NCBI RefSeq assembly: GCF_020379485.1
Contig: NC_063442.1
Location: 12,115,509 to 12,179,508, forward strand
Reading direction: 5' to 3'
DNA from: Brassica napus
Taxonomy: Eukaryota > Streptophyta > Magnoliopsida > Brassicales > Brassicaceae
DNA length: 64,000 bases
In this document: positions 1-12,085 of the stretch, piece after piece
Layout of the letters: each line of letters starts with the position of its first letter
Position numbering within the stretch: the stretch's first letter is position 1
Position numbers and translations under genes: made by a program
The notes under the pieces: model-generated
Told to the model about the DNA's origin: nothing
Seen by the model: only the letters and a program-made list of their open reading frames with translations
The model's database searches: none

Positions 1-520
1 AAAGGTCAAAATCACTTAAAATTGCATGTCCCCATGCACAAGTGATTAATACAACGTCATGGTGAGAACATAAAACAAAAAATTGCCCAAAAAAGTGCCC
101 AGTCAGCTTCTACACTTTACGCATCACCATTTCCCCTTACAACTAAGCATTGCAATATCGCATAAATGCATATTCCACATTTCTTGCTTTCCTCATTGAC
201 ATCTTCTCTACAAATCAGCAATATAACTGAATCACAAACTATTCTTTTTAGCGACTTTAGATATTAAAGACCATGTGAATAACAAAAGGGGAAAATCAAA
301 TGATAAAGCAAAAAATGTTATTAAAAGCTAGGAAAAAAAAAGAGGAGGCTCAACTTTATCCAAACATAATCATAGTTTCAAAACCTAACTATGAAGGTTT
401 CACTTGACCATTAACTCACTTTCACGTGTACAACTTTAAAATACGAGACCACCCTTTAATCATACGAGGCGTATAAGCGAAAGTCAAGGTCACTTTAGTA
501 ATTGCCTTCTTCGTTCAGAA
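1..520. other. 3' flank of HIPP gene
   Basis: AT-rich sequence without a convincing reading frame. It lies downstream of the stop codon of the minus-strand HIPP gene and probably contains its 3' UTR. Nothing else is recognised. Confidence 0.5.
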
Positions 521-1907
521 TCACATCACCGAACAACCGTTTGGGTTCTCATCGCTGAATAACTCAAACGAATCGGACGGTCGAGATGGATACGGGTTTT
601 GATCGCACGGTGGATAGCCTGGGTGCATATACGCATACGAATGAGGTGGCGCAGGAGAGTAATACGATGCAGCGTCTACGCTCACCGGAGGTTGAGCAAC
701 GTTATAGCTTACGCCGTACATGATCTGCGGCGCATAGTAGTTAGGTGGATAGGGATACATATCCTGACGTGGCGCAACGCTATTGGGTAGCATTTGATGG
801 CCATCGTGTTGATTATTTGAACGGTCATGATCTTCTGCTGCAGGAGTACTATTGGGCGAAGGTAGTGATCTAGTACGGCCAGGTCCACCGGTAGGATTGT
901 TAACACTGCTCATGCTTTGCCCCTTCTTTTTCTTCTTTTTACCAACACTGCCACTGCTTTCTTCAGCTTTCTTCTCCGCCGTCGGTGCCGGAGAATCTTC
1001 CGGTGACGAAGAATCTGCCGGAGCAGAGTCTTTCTTTTTGAGAATTTCGCATTTATCCTCTTTGACTGGAGCACAAGCTTCACTGTTATCGCCGGAACTA
1101 CACTTTCCGGCGCCGTCAGGTTTTTCAGATTCCGGTTTATCAGAACCGGAAGAGGTAACTTTATCGGTTATTTCCGGTTTTTCTTCTTTCTTCTTTTTAT
1201 TCATCTTTTTCGGGTCGACGGGTTTGGTCTCTTTCGGGTCGTGGGGTTTGTTCTCTACCGGGTCGGGTATCTCCGGCACTAGATCGGCGTTTTTGCCTGC
1301 CTTGTGAAGCTTCTTTAACAGAATCTCTGGTGAGACAATTCCCATAACCGTTACATTGTTCTGCTTCACATCAATGTCCACTCTATAAACACCTACAGCC
1401 AAATTAAAATTTTATTGCTCAATACTAAATTAACTATCCTGTAATCATAATATATGTTCTCCACAATGAAGGATTTATTTTATAGGTTTTTAACTAACAA
1501 CATTGAAAGTGTACCTTCAATGCTGGTAAGGATTTTTTTCACTTTTCTTTTGCAGCCTTCGCAGTGAATGGAAACCTTCAAGTTGCATGTCTGCGAGTTC
1601 AAAAAAATAGATATGCAATAAATAAAGAACAAATTATTGAAAAGAGATATAGGAAGGACAAAAAAATAGTTGAACTTGTAGAATACTTATCAGTGGGTTT
1701 TCGAGAAGATTCATCTCGGAATAGTGAAGCTTATAAACTGACTACATGGATTGTTGAGTTCAAATATTCAAACACAAAGTTATATGCATGAAGGGTAACT
1801 AATACCTTGTATGGAAGTGCAAGAGGTGGAGGAGTAAGATCTTTGACTTGTGGGGATTGCTTCTGTTCTGTTTTCTTAGTTTCCGGTTTCATTTCTTCTG
1901 TTGCCAT
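521..1907 (-). CDS. Heavy-metal-associated isoprenylated plant protein (HIPP)
   Basis: Three exons on the minus strand: 1907-1806, 1590-1515 and 1392-521, about 349 aa. The short middle exon encodes the metal-binding loop of an HMA domain (SIHCEGCKRKVKKIL, with the CxxC pair). The domain continues into exon 3 (GVYRVDIDVKQNNVTVMG). After the HMA domain comes a Lys/Glu/Ser/Pro-rich linker with KKKK clusters, then a Tyr/Pro-rich tail (YAPQIMYG, SYYSPAPPHSYAYMHPGYPP). The last four residues are CSVM, a farnesylation CaaX box, which defines the HIPP family. I chose the ATG at 1907 (MATEEMKPET) over an in-frame ATG 12 bases upstream because family members start this way. Family members bind Cu, Zn or Cd and act in metal homeostasis or stress at membranes or in the nucleus. 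Which HIPP it is cannot be decided here. Confidence 0.9.
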
Positions 1908-3269
1908 TTCAGAAAACAAAAAGTTGTTAGCTCTTTGAAGCGGAAGAGAGAGAGACGAATGTGACTCGGGGAAAGCAAAAGATTATGGGGAATACAGTAA
2001 GACTCGGATTTAAAGGATGGGGGAATGTGTGCTTTTTACTCTATTTTTAATATGAAAATTATTCACTCGCTCTAAAGTCTAAACCATAGCATGTCCAACA
2101 CCGATTTTCGAAAGAGTTTAATTCGTCACAAAAAGACTTAATGGTTAAGACCAAGATATAAATGCCGGCCAGCTTGTCAAGAGAATCCATAATGCCGATT
2201 AGGCAGTAGAAAACTCTTGCATAGAAAAATTGTATTTTTTTTTAGATGTTCAAAAAATTAAATTTAAATCTTTTTAAACAAAAAGAAATATTAACATAAT
2301 TTTTATAAATTGTCTAAAATATTAAAAATTAAAAATTATAATTATTTTTAAATTTTAAATAAATTTGTTAAACTATAAAACTCAAAAAGAAAATTTAAAC
2401 TTTAAGAAATATTAAATTATTTAAAAATTCAAATCTTATAAGTTTTTAAAAATCCACTAAGTTTATAAAATTTCTTACGGTTGAATTTTTTTTTTGAGTA
2501 TTATAAGTTTAACAATTTACTTTATATGTTTTAAAAAAAAATTAATAAAATTTATAAAAGTTATTTGAATATTTTTATTATAGTTTTAGAAAGATAAATA
2601 TTTAATTATTTGAACACGCAAAAAACCTTTTTTAGAAAGATAAATATTTAAATTTTATCTAATTTTATGATTTTGTTTATTTTTAGTTTTTTAATTAAAA
2701 AAACTGTTACGTTATCAATTTTTATCCATAAATAAATAGTTCCAGTCACATTTTTGAAAGTTAAGTTGAAGATTTTTGTGATATAGATGTTAGATTGAAA
2801 GTTCAAAATGTCAGTCAAAAACGTTGGAGGTCTAAAATATTAACGAGTGTCACTTTCAAGATTTTTATGCGATTTTCTCTTGGATTAAGTGTACGAAAGA
2901 ATTTTATTTTTTTTCTAATGAATTTGGCATTTGGAGGAATTCTTTAAAATTTCATCTTATTGGATTAATCATTTGTACAAATACCTCAAAATCTCAGGTT
3001 ATTGGGCTAATCACTTTTAATTTTTTTTTAAACATTATCCTATTGAAGGGATTTGAGAGATAATTTATGGTTAAAAGTTAGTGAATAGAACTACCACCTC
3101 TAAATGACCTGTATTAAAATATTTTTACAATTTTGTTTATAAGAAATAAAATTTCAAGAAATTACTGCATCTTATTCTCTTTTCAATAGAAAACAGAATT
3201 TGATAAAATAAATAAATATTATATAGCATTTTAAATATTTTTTTGACTTTGAAAAAAAATTAAATCTCA

Positions 3270-3360
3270 AAAATCTTAAAATCCCCACAAAAATCCTCAA
3301 AATCCCCACAAAAATCCTCAAAATCCTACCAAAATTAACACAAAAATCCTCAAAATCCAT
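3270..3360. repeat. Short tandem repeat, unit about 20 bp
   Basis: Units of the form AAAATCCCCACAAAAATCCTC are repeated about four times with drift (ATCCTCAAAATCC, ATCCTACC). They give a Leu/Phe/Ile-rich spurious reading frame on the minus strand. This is a simple minisatellite. Confidence 0.7.
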
Positions 3361-3363
3361 TTT

Positions 3364-3414
3364 AATTTCCACGAAATCTTTTTTTTTTTTTTGAACACCA
3401 ATTTCCACGAAATC
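3364..3414 (-). repeat. Poly-T scar with 15-bp target duplication
   Basis: The 15-bp sequence AATTTCCACGAAATC occurs at 3364-3378 and again at 3400-3414. Between the copies are 21 bases: a T run followed by GAACACC. Read on the minus strand this is GGTGTTC plus a poly-A tail flanked by a target-site duplication, as expected for an extremely 5'-truncated non-LTR retroposition. Confidence 0.6.
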
Positions 3415-3469
3415 TAAATCCCTCAAATTTCCTTGGATCGGTGTCCTATAATATATGATGAAAGTAATT

Positions 3470-4260
3470 ATTTTCTATAATCTTACTATAGGCCTGTTTA
3501 AAACGATAGAGGTCATGCAGGCAAGAAAGATGATGATGAATTTACTAAAGGAGGCAGTGTTGAAGAAGAGAGCATTAGGAGAGGAGTTGGGGAAGTTTTT
3601 CAAAATCATATGTGGAGAAAAGGAAGAAGGAAAAGCAAAGATGAGCGTGGAGGAGAAGATCAATATTACATATATACATTTTTTTCTGATTGCTAACCAA
3701 ACAACACCACGGATTCTTGCTGCTACAGTAAAGCTCATAAGCGAAAAGCTTAGAGTCATGCGAGAGCGTGCGAGTACTGACATATGAACACTACAAATTA
3801 CGACTCTTTAGTTATTAGGACTGAGAAGGATGCGTGCTTAACATGGGAAGACTACAAATCCATGACTTTCACCCATTTATAGAGTATCTACCATTCTGCT
3901 TCTTCGTGTACTGACATATCTTAACTAATAGCTCACAGCGAGTCTCTTAGGATCACATTTAGTGCTTAGAAAACCTGATAATGACATCCAAGTCGGTGAT
4001 TATACAATTCCGGCGTGTTGGACCTTCATCAAGGGCTACGCTGCTCATGGCCATTTTCATCACAATTTGTGTAGATTCAGATCTTATATTGTTTTATCAC
4101 CTAATGAATCATATAATTCAATTCACTTTTCAATGCAATCGAAGTCTTCACTTAACCTATACGGCTTGCAGGTGGTCAATGAAGGCAGAGACCAAGCTAT
4201 ATATGCTTATGTTTTCATTTGGGTGTGATGTTCAATTCGTATATATCTTTCTATTGAATA
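3470..4260 (+). pseudogene. Cytochrome P450 (CYP702-like) pseudogene fragment
   Basis: Translated pieces match the C-terminal half of a plant P450. ALGEELGKFFKIICGE and the I-helix-like stretch FLIANQTTPRILAATVKLISE lie in one frame (3520-3780). A K-helix-side remnant ('TWEDYKSMTFTH') lies around 3850, and LRKPDNDIQVGDYTIPACWTF (VGDYTIPAGW in intact members) at 3962-4040. The I-helix wording (ANETTPR in relatives) is characteristic of the CYP702/CYP708 group in Brassicaceae. The pieces are separated by stops and frameshifts, no ExxR motif was located, and the heme-binding Cys loop was not found, so the gene is dead and truncated at both ends. The subfamily is inferred from memory of motif wording. 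Confidence 0.7.
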
Positions 4261-4269
4261 AATAAAGTA

Positions 4270-5340
4270 AGCTAGACAGATGGTTATAATCAATGAATAT
4301 GCTTTCGTCATTACCAGTACTAGTATGATAAGGTGAATGTATCATGAAATCAGTTTATTTCAAGTGTCTGCTGAGGTTCCTAAATACTCAAAGTGAAAAA
4401 TTATCAAAGGCAATTAAAACTAATAAAGTCAAACGAGTCTCAAATCTTTTTTTTAATGATACATAACATCATCATTAGAAATTGTCAAATGAAGAAAGAC
4501 TTGTAGTCGAGTATTTTCAATAGCATAGAGTATCTTAAGTGCTACTCTATTTTGAGTGTGTTTTATGGGCATGCATTTCACTATTTTTAATCACATATTT
4601 TCCATTTGACCATTTTCCTATCTTTTCTCGAAATATAAATAATTCATTTGCACTAACACACCATCATAAGTTTACATCTATCGATGTGATCATGGCTCTG
4701 GCACCACCACCAACCAGGACGGCCCGGGAAGGTCAACAAAGGAGCTTGGAGTGGAGCTAGATGATCCGGACCTGAGAATTGACACTGAAGACCATTTCTA
4801 TCGACCAAAGGACCATGATAAGCATTTGGGTCTAGACAAACGAAGTGAGACGAGCTTAATTATAAGATGGTCAAGACTCTCCAAATGTCACCGTATCAAG
4901 CTAGACCGTGTTATGGCCGAAAAAAGACAGTCAAGCAATGGATGGGATCTTAAATATACTTGTTGGGCAAATGACTAGCTCACGAGACAATGAATGATAC
5001 AGTGAAGCGGCCTCTACACTCCGTATCTAGCATGTATATTCCTATGTGAATCATTCATCCCACTGGATCTTTACACAAAGATATAACCGAAAAATGAAAT
5101 CTAAATATAGTTCTGGTTAATGTACTAGAGATGGACTAAAAACATATCTTTATTTATCTATCTTAGAAATTTAGGAAGTGTGAGCTCATTATAAAGAGAA
5201 ACGATTTCAAAAGAATAAAAATGTCTTCAAAGAGTTGTACCAGGCAAAAACAAAAGAAACGGAGTTTTTTTTTTCTATACACATTTCTTCAGAGAGTTGA
5301 AGCTCTAAGATCAGGTAAAAGCCCAAAAATGATTCATTCT
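4270..5340. other. Intergenic DNA with two unassigned reading frames
   Basis: Two short overlapping plus-strand reading frames lie at 4539-4978 (one starts MALAPPPTRTAREG at 4692, the next MELDDPDLRIDTEDH at 4751). They show no recognisable domain and are frameshifted relative to each other. They may be a transposon or gene relic, but I cannot name it. The remainder is AT-rich and probably includes the 3' UTR of the SANT gene. Confidence 0.4.
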
Positions 5341-5343
5341 ACT

Positions 5344-7830
5344 TCAGCCTCGCTTAAAGGGAAGTTTCAAAAGAATGGGAGGACGTTTAGTAGAGAACTC
5401 GCTTGTCTCCCTGTTAGAATCCTCTGTTTCATCCACAGGCTTACTCGCTGCTCTTGTTGCTTTATCCGCAAGAAAGCTCGGTTCCGAACACTCTACTCCG
5501 TCCAGCGGCTTACTTGATGTACTTTCCTTCACAAGAAAACCATCGTCTGACTCACCTTGAGCTCTGTTACTCACATTGGCTGAGTGCTTGATCCTTTTAG
5601 ACCTTTCCCTTTTTATCGGTTTAGGTGTACTCTTTGCTGTAAAAAATCCTGACTCAAGAGCTTCAAGAGCACGAGTCGTCAATGGCCTCTTTCTTGTGCT
5701 TTGTCTTCTCGGAGGATCTGCGTTTATCTCTTGGTTTTGCTCTTCTTCTTCTTCTTGTTTTATTGATGCAGTTTCTTGACTAGTTCCATGATCAGTGGAA
5801 GGAGAATTCCTCTTGTCTGAGCCTGACCTTGAAGGAAGTTGAATCAGTTTCTCTTCCAGATCATTTGAAGAACACAACAACTGCTTTGACTCCTCTTGTT
5901 GTTGTCTTTCTGATGAACATAACTCATTTGGTTCAGTCTTTGGAATCTCTATCCCGTCTCCAGCTTCTTCTTCTTCTGCTTTCTCAGTCTTGATCGAACT
6001 TTCACCAAAACGTTCTATATCTTTCCTTACACACGCACTGAGCTTCCTTCGTTTTGGCAAGGGAAATGAAGAACTAAGAGAATGATTGTTAGCAGATTTT
6101 GATTTTCGGACAGACCTCTTCTTTGACCGAACCTTCTCCTCCTTCACACCAGAACCAGTCACACCTGTACTGGCACCAGACTGGTTGTTCTGCGAAGATG
6201 ATGGATCACTAGCGGGCAAACGTCTCCGTCTCCTTATCCCTGATGAATCCACAATCATGAACCTCACCGGCTCTTCCACCAGTTTCTTCATTCGTCTCTT
6301 TTCCCACTTACATTCTTTACCATGCTTCTCTACATCCACACAAGAGGCCTTTGATTGAGAACCTAGAGATTCTGGATTCGGATTCTTCAACTCCCTAAAC
6401 GCACACAACTTGCCTCCTGCAGCCAAACTAGTAGTATCCACAACAGTGAACTTCATATGTGTAGAAGAAGAGGACTCTGGAGACTTTAGGTAACGCCTTT
6501 TTAATTGGTCCTCTTTATTCTCACTGGGAGCTCTTATCTCTGCTGCCTCATCAAACTCAAGAAGCTCAGGATCCGAAACAACTTTTTTAATAATGTCACT
6601 GATGGAATCAAAGTAATGATTCTGCTTAACAAGTTTCCGCCTCGAAAACTTCTTTACACCAGGGATGAGGAAGACAATGTTGTCTTTGCCTCGGTCTTTA
6701 GGCTGCTCAGAACGCCACCCTCTGGCTAGCAAACGCGGCCACACAGCTTCCCAGAAGATATCATTGCAACGGGCCTTGCTTAGACGGGAACCACCACTCA
6801 GTTTCTCGATTATTTCATCACATGTGAGTGAACTGTACACCCCTAAACCAGCAGGAACCGCAGCAGAAGAGGAAACTGTGAACCATTGCTTCGATTTAAC
6901 AGGCTCCGTTGTTAGAACTGTCAGATCTTCTTTGTCTTTACCGATTGCTACTGCCTCTACAAGAGACTTAAGACCCACTAGCTCCTTCACAGAGCTGATG
7001 TATTTCTCCAGAGATGTGTTCCCTTCAGCTAATGACTTTGAGACCTGTTAATGGATCATGCAAACCATTGTTTGTTAGTACACTTTTTTTTTCTTTGTCA
7101 GAACCGAAACCACAACATGTAATATTAGTTTCGTCCCAGCTGTCACTGGAAAATACACATTAACACATTCAATGATATATTAAGTGTAAGAGAATGTGCA
7201 AAGGAGACTCACATTCACAAGCTTTGTTTTCAGCGATGATTCATCGGTAATGCTGGGCATCAAACGGGACAGCAACAGATGTAGTCTCCAGCCTGAGTAG
7301 AGCTTCTTCCCTTGTATGCATTTTCTACTCCGTTTCTTAAGGGAGTTTGACCAAATCTTGTGCTTACTAGATTTGTAGAACTTCCCGTAGTAAAAAGAAA
7401 GTAGTTCTCCTGTTTCTTTGCTCTCCAAGAACGTCTTTACCTGAGCAAAGTTCTTCCCGAATGTATACAGACCGAGAACAAAGGCATCTACCTCCAAATC
7501 TTCCCAAGAACTTGATGGTCTCTCAGGCACAGCTTCAAGATTCATCTTCTCAACTCTGCGGTTTCTTTTGGTTTTCAGAGATTTGAGAGACTCGTTCATG
7601 TCTACATTAACATCGTCTTTAAGTTTGGTGTCTATCCACGTTATGTCAACAGGTAGTCCCACAGCTACGGCATTAGATTCAGAAGCTAGAGGATTCGAAA
7701 GATAGGCAGCTGCACGTTCGGATTCAGATATCAAAGGAGGTATCTCGGCTTGATACTCGTCTCCAACACGAATATCAACTTTTGGATCTCCACACACATA
7801 TTCTTCCATAAGAGTCTTTTCTTCGTCCAT
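5344..7830 (-). CDS. ELM2/SANT (Myb-like) chromatin protein, SANT1-like
   Basis: Two exons, 7830-7213 and 7044-5344 (intron 7212-7045), give 772 aa. The N-terminus holds an ELM2-like segment (IRVGDEYQAEIPPL, about residues 20-35). Around residues 107-160 is a SANT domain (WEDLEVDAFVLGLYTFGKNFAQVKTFL...LLSFYYGKFYKS). Next comes a basic patch (KKRSRKCIQGKK) and a second conserved segment in exon 2 (CNDIFWEAVWPRLLARGWRSEQP). The C-terminal half is charged, Ser-rich and disordered, with Lys/Arg nuclear-localisation clusters. Arabidopsis homologues are annotated as arginine-glutamic acid dipeptide repeat-like proteins. I recall them as SANT subunits of an HDA6 histone deacetylase complex. Synteny with OZ2 and GUX4 suggests the At1g55050 orthologue. 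The start at 7830 is the first in-frame Met of the conserved N-terminus. Confidence 0.9.
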
Positions 7831-10740
7831 TTTTAAAATGGGAATTTAAAAAAAAAAACTGCATATAAGAGAAGATCACACTCATTTAATGTTAAAGAAC
7901 ATACTCCAAGTGTACATTGGCAAACTATAACAAGCAGACGAACACATACACAACAGGTTAATCTGAGATCATATAAGAACAAACTCTTCACTCATTGCCC
8001 CCAAGGTCTTGAAAACAAAAGCTTAAAAAATCACATACAGGCAAAGATACAATAAAGGAGAATGAGATATAAATCTACTGTTTGAAATCAGAAAACAAGA
8101 AACAGAACCACATAGGCAAAATCAAAGAAACCAAACAAGACTTAGACAAAAAAAAAACGAATAGAATCGATTTGTTTTCAGAGCGTGAAACCCAGAATCA
8201 AGAACGTGCTTCTTATCTTTGAACGATAAGGGTCAATCCCAAACAAAGACAAGTAATTTCTAAACGATAACAGACCACACGTAAAGAGATAAACATCACA
8301 TTGGAAACGAAGTGAAGCAAAGCAAAGCATAAAGTTGAAATCTTTAACGCCGGCCTAGCAGAAAACGTGAAGACAAAAGATGAACACTTCATGTAAAAAA
8401 AAGGATCTTGTTTTTTTGCTCGATCTCTCTATGCATTAACAATAACGTTTTTTTGGCAAACCGCGAAAGCTATCGCACGAACACGAACGTGTATTACCTA
8501 AAACGGTATTAAAGAGAGATTTGGTAAAAACCTGACTGAAGAGGTTATCGAAAGAAGAGAGATAGTGTCAGGTTTGCATTGCAGTGAGACGAGACTCCTT
8601 CGACTCGACTAGGCAACGACCGAACAAGTTTAGTTTCCTTTATGTGGTGGGAGAGATGGAGAGAGATCACTCTGGCCGCTCGCTCTTTCAACACAAGTCT
8701 TCGAGAGAGAACACAACAACAAGGACCAAAAGTTTCTCTTGGAGAAAAAATAAAAATAAATTAAAGAAGAGAAAATAGCTTACAACCAAAATATTCTTAT
8801 AATGATTTCTTTAATTCTATGTATATTTACATATTGTATTTTTTTTTCTTTATTCACTTTGAAAGAATATATTTTTGGAATAAGAATGAATCCATAAGTC
8901 TTATTTTTCTATAGTAAAATTAGCAACTATAGACTTATTACGTATAGTAAAATAAACATATCACTCGACCAAAAAAAATATATCATCTATTATTTTTTTC
9001 CAAAATTTTGCTTTTCGTCAATAAAACAATATTCAAAAACATACCTAATACGAGTTTGAATATAAATGATGGCAAATACAATAATAGTTTTAGACCGATC
9101 ACACCATATATTAGAGCTTATTAAACATGGTATTATGATTTCTCTTTTGATAACAACTTTTAACTGGTTAAAATGGTTTGAAAATCAAACCAAAGTACAA
9201 TATTTTACATAACATGTATCATCAAACGTTCTTTAAGCACAGTTTACAGAAATATATGCTTTCAAGTTACATAAAAGCCGTGAAAGAGAAAAAAGGATAA
9301 CATACTCTTGACAATCACAGCCTCTTCCAAATGAATCGAGAAGCACATACTAATTGACCAATTTAGACATTATCTTCACCAGTTTAGAAATATATTTACT
9401 GAAATAAGTGTTGTTCTCCCATTAAAAATCATGTATATCATTGTCTAAATAGGAATTTCCACTTCTGAATGCAGAATGGGGAGAAAATTCGATGTATATT
9501 TTTAACTCCATCATGTATATCCACATCTTCTTAAGGTTGAATTGTTTTTTTTTTCTTCTTTTCATGACACAACTTTGTAACAACACTAACCTGAAAAATG
9601 TTGACATAGCTAAGGTAGCTTATGGAAAGAATGTTCTCCAATTTATTTGTATGACTTAAGCTGCTTCACAAATTCTAATCCTAAAGTTAAACTATATGTT
9701 TGTAAACACCTTATGATTTAGTGCTTTCAATATGTACTTCATCCAATTAAACTTTGATTGGCGTCGGTGATCTCCAAATTAAATAAGTTGTCTAAATTTA
9801 AGTGACCCGATTATAGTGAGAACTAGGATTTTCGAGTAACTCGTACATCAAGAATATAAGCCAAAATGCAAATTCATACCCGGAACTGTAATGATATACT
9901 AATGATACTTCAAAACTGTGTTTTGTCTAGTTTATTATACCCATAGTATAAAATGGTTTGTTCATACTTTTTATTGATGTTCTTTATACACATAGCCAAG
10001 AAATCAGAGAATCACATGCAAATAAAGGTCTTAAGGGTTGTAAATTATTTCATTCACACAATCAATAAGCAAACCCTAAAAAAGGGTATTTGCCTCAACC
10101 GATTTTTTTTTTTTTTTACACAAAAGCCTCAACCGAGTTTTAATCTCTAGTTCTTTACTTTCTTCGAGATTAGATTGTGGATTGCCTCAACATGATCAAA
10201 TCTCATCTCCTTAACCTAAATTTCAAATATCAGAAATATATCCTAATGAAACTTATAAGATAATAAAAATCAGTGCGTATGAGCAGCATTAGTCTAGTGA
10301 TTTATAATAACTTTTCATCATAAATTTAAGGTTCTTAAGCATCTCAAAACTAATATGTACGTGAAAGTAAAATTCCATCACGGTAGTAACACATCAAATC
10401 CATGGCTGGTGCAACCTTGTAGAATATCTAAAATTTATCTATCAACCTATATCAATAATAGGCTCTGGATCAAGAATAAAAAAATACTAATGGATGATAC
10501 TCTTTTTTCTATCGGTTTGAACTAGGGTTTCTACGTCGGGTTAACAATTTACGACCTATCGACATAGGACGTTTTACGCCAACCGTCTAATTAATCAAAC
10601 TGGGGTAGACGAACCATTAGAAAGTAGGTATGGTATAGAGATGCTTTGTTTAACAAAGGGGGTATAGTATATAGATGAAATTGTTACAAATTGGTGCAGT
10701 TATGGAGTCTATATATTCGGTATCAATACATGTTGTTATT
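7831..10740. other. 5' flank of SANT gene and AT-rich intergenic DNA
   Basis: 7831 to about 8600 looks like an untranslated leader with a probable 5' UTR intron: there is a possible donor near 8531 on the minus strand and a cluster of purine-rich sequence at 8560-8760. From 8800 to 10740 the sequence is AT-rich with no supportable gene. A small poly-T scar at 10092-10136 is listed separately. Confidence 0.4.
10092..10136 (-). repeat. Poly-T scar with 11-bp target duplication
   Basis: GCCTCAACCGA is present at 10092-10102 and 10126-10136. The 23 bases between are a T run followed by ACACAAAA. On the minus strand this reads TTTTGTGT plus poly-A, so it looks like a second almost completely truncated retroposition event. 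Confidence 0.55.
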
Positions 10741-10811
10741 CCTATTTTATTATATAAGATCCGCGTCTTGTCTTGCCGATTATATATAAAAATTATTTTA
10801 TGTATATTATG

Positions 10812-10828
10812 AAATAATAAATATATAT
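10812..10828. repeat. 17-bp target-site duplication, left copy
   Basis: AAATAATAAATATATAT here is repeated at 15788-15804. The pair brackets the nested retroelement. The sequence is low-complexity, which lowers certainty, but alignment to the intact repeat copy at 16870-16920 supports it. Confidence 0.5.
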
Positions 10829-11200
10829 ACACTAAACATAATTAAGAAAGAGGTGAGAGAAAATTATCTATGTTCTCTCTTCTCCAAACCTCATCTTCTT
10901 CGGTGTTCTTCTTTGATTCTTCTCCGGTGGCTGGCGGTAAGCTTTTAACCGTCGGCCACCACCCCTAATCACTCCCCTTGATCCAGTCCTCATCCCTGTT
11001 AAGCTATGGTCTCCTCACCTCCTCTTTGCTCCTCCTTCTCTAGTCTTCACCTGATTGCGGCCGGATCCGGTGACTAAATCGATATTTGAGTGTGTCCCTA
11101 GTGTCTCCGGAGAGAGGGTGAGGTTGTGATTGTCCGGTTGCCTACAGGAGGCACCGTCTGTAACACCCCCGAACCGCCTAAGCATAGGTCAACCCACCGA

Positions 11201-12085
11201 CCAACAATCAAACAAGAACATGACCGACGGACGACCCACACCAAGGGTTGGAGATGAAAGGCCAACCGGCCAGCCAACAATCAAACAAGAACATGACTGA
11301 CCGTCCAACCCAACACCATGGTCCGGAAGCGCTACGTGACGGGCTAGGGACGATTCGGTCAGAGTCACAAACTTTACTCCACGACCTAGACCAGTTCATC
11401 CACTAACTCGTCCCACTGCGTCAAGGCACAAGGCTTTGCAACCCGTACCTAGAGTTAGCGTTTTCCGTTAGATCGAGGCCTAAGGCTTTTCAACCCGTAC
11501 TACGACCTAACGTTGTGTTAGACCGGACTAGTCAAATATCAGAGTACTCATGAAGCGCATATAAAACAATTACTTTTATTAATTTAGGAAATATTCATAC
11601 ATAGAATAATCCAAGACTGGGCCCGGCCTAATGCCAAATCGAGTCAACATAACACAATTCACAATACCGTTTACAAAAGGCATGAAAATCTACACCGGCG
11701 GTCCTAACGTCCAGCACCGAGCTATCCGATCATCTTTGCCTAAAGCGACCTGCAAAAAGGACAACGGAGTTGGATGAGTAATCTAGTATTACTCAGTGAG
11801 CTGGCGGCCTCTACCCGCAACCTAAACTCTATCCAGAAACCCAAAATAACAATCAATCTAGCCCTAGCATGCAATAAAAGCTAAGGCTAAGCAAACCGTT
11901 ACTAAGTTAGACTTGGCCTCCTGCCACGATCTAACTTCAAGTAACGGGAACCTGCATTAAAACAAGTCAACAAACAATCCCTAGCTAACCATATATACGC
12001 CTGAGTTCAATACTCATGTAGTGTTAGACACTTAGACTATACAAGTATCATTAATCGATCAACCAACAATCAAACAAGAACATGA
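11201..12085 (+). repeat. 22-bp motif repeated three times in the LTR
   Basis: CCAACAATCAAACAAGAACA followed by TGA occurs at about 11201, 11274 and 12063. The first two are 73 bp apart and sit in a diverged longer duplication. A second internal duplication links ACCGTTAC...GTAACGGGAACCTGCA around 11897 with a similar block around 12866. Confidence 0.65.

Larger units (their letters stand above)
1920..3454. other. AT-rich intergenic DNA
   Basis: The promoter side of the HIPP gene, then about 1.4 kb of very AT-rich DNA full of A and T runs. No coding sequence is supported. It contains a short tandem repeat (3270-3360) and a poly-T scar with flanking duplication (3364-3414), listed separately. 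Confidence 0.5.

Noticed and set aside
852..1307. 151-aa plus-strand frame, Phe/Ser-rich
   Set aside because: Antisense shadow of the Lys/Glu-rich part of the HIPP gene.
3475..3783. 102-aa minus-strand frame
   Set aside because: Antisense of the P450 relic, whose recognisable motifs are on the plus strand.
4539..4978. Two adjacent plus-strand frames as a gene
   Set aside because: No domain, no shared frame, no splice sites that join them convincingly; kept only as an unassigned note.
8584..8778. 64-aa frame upstream of the SANT gene
   Set aside because: Lies in the leader/promoter region, low complexity, ends in a Lys/Asn-rich run.
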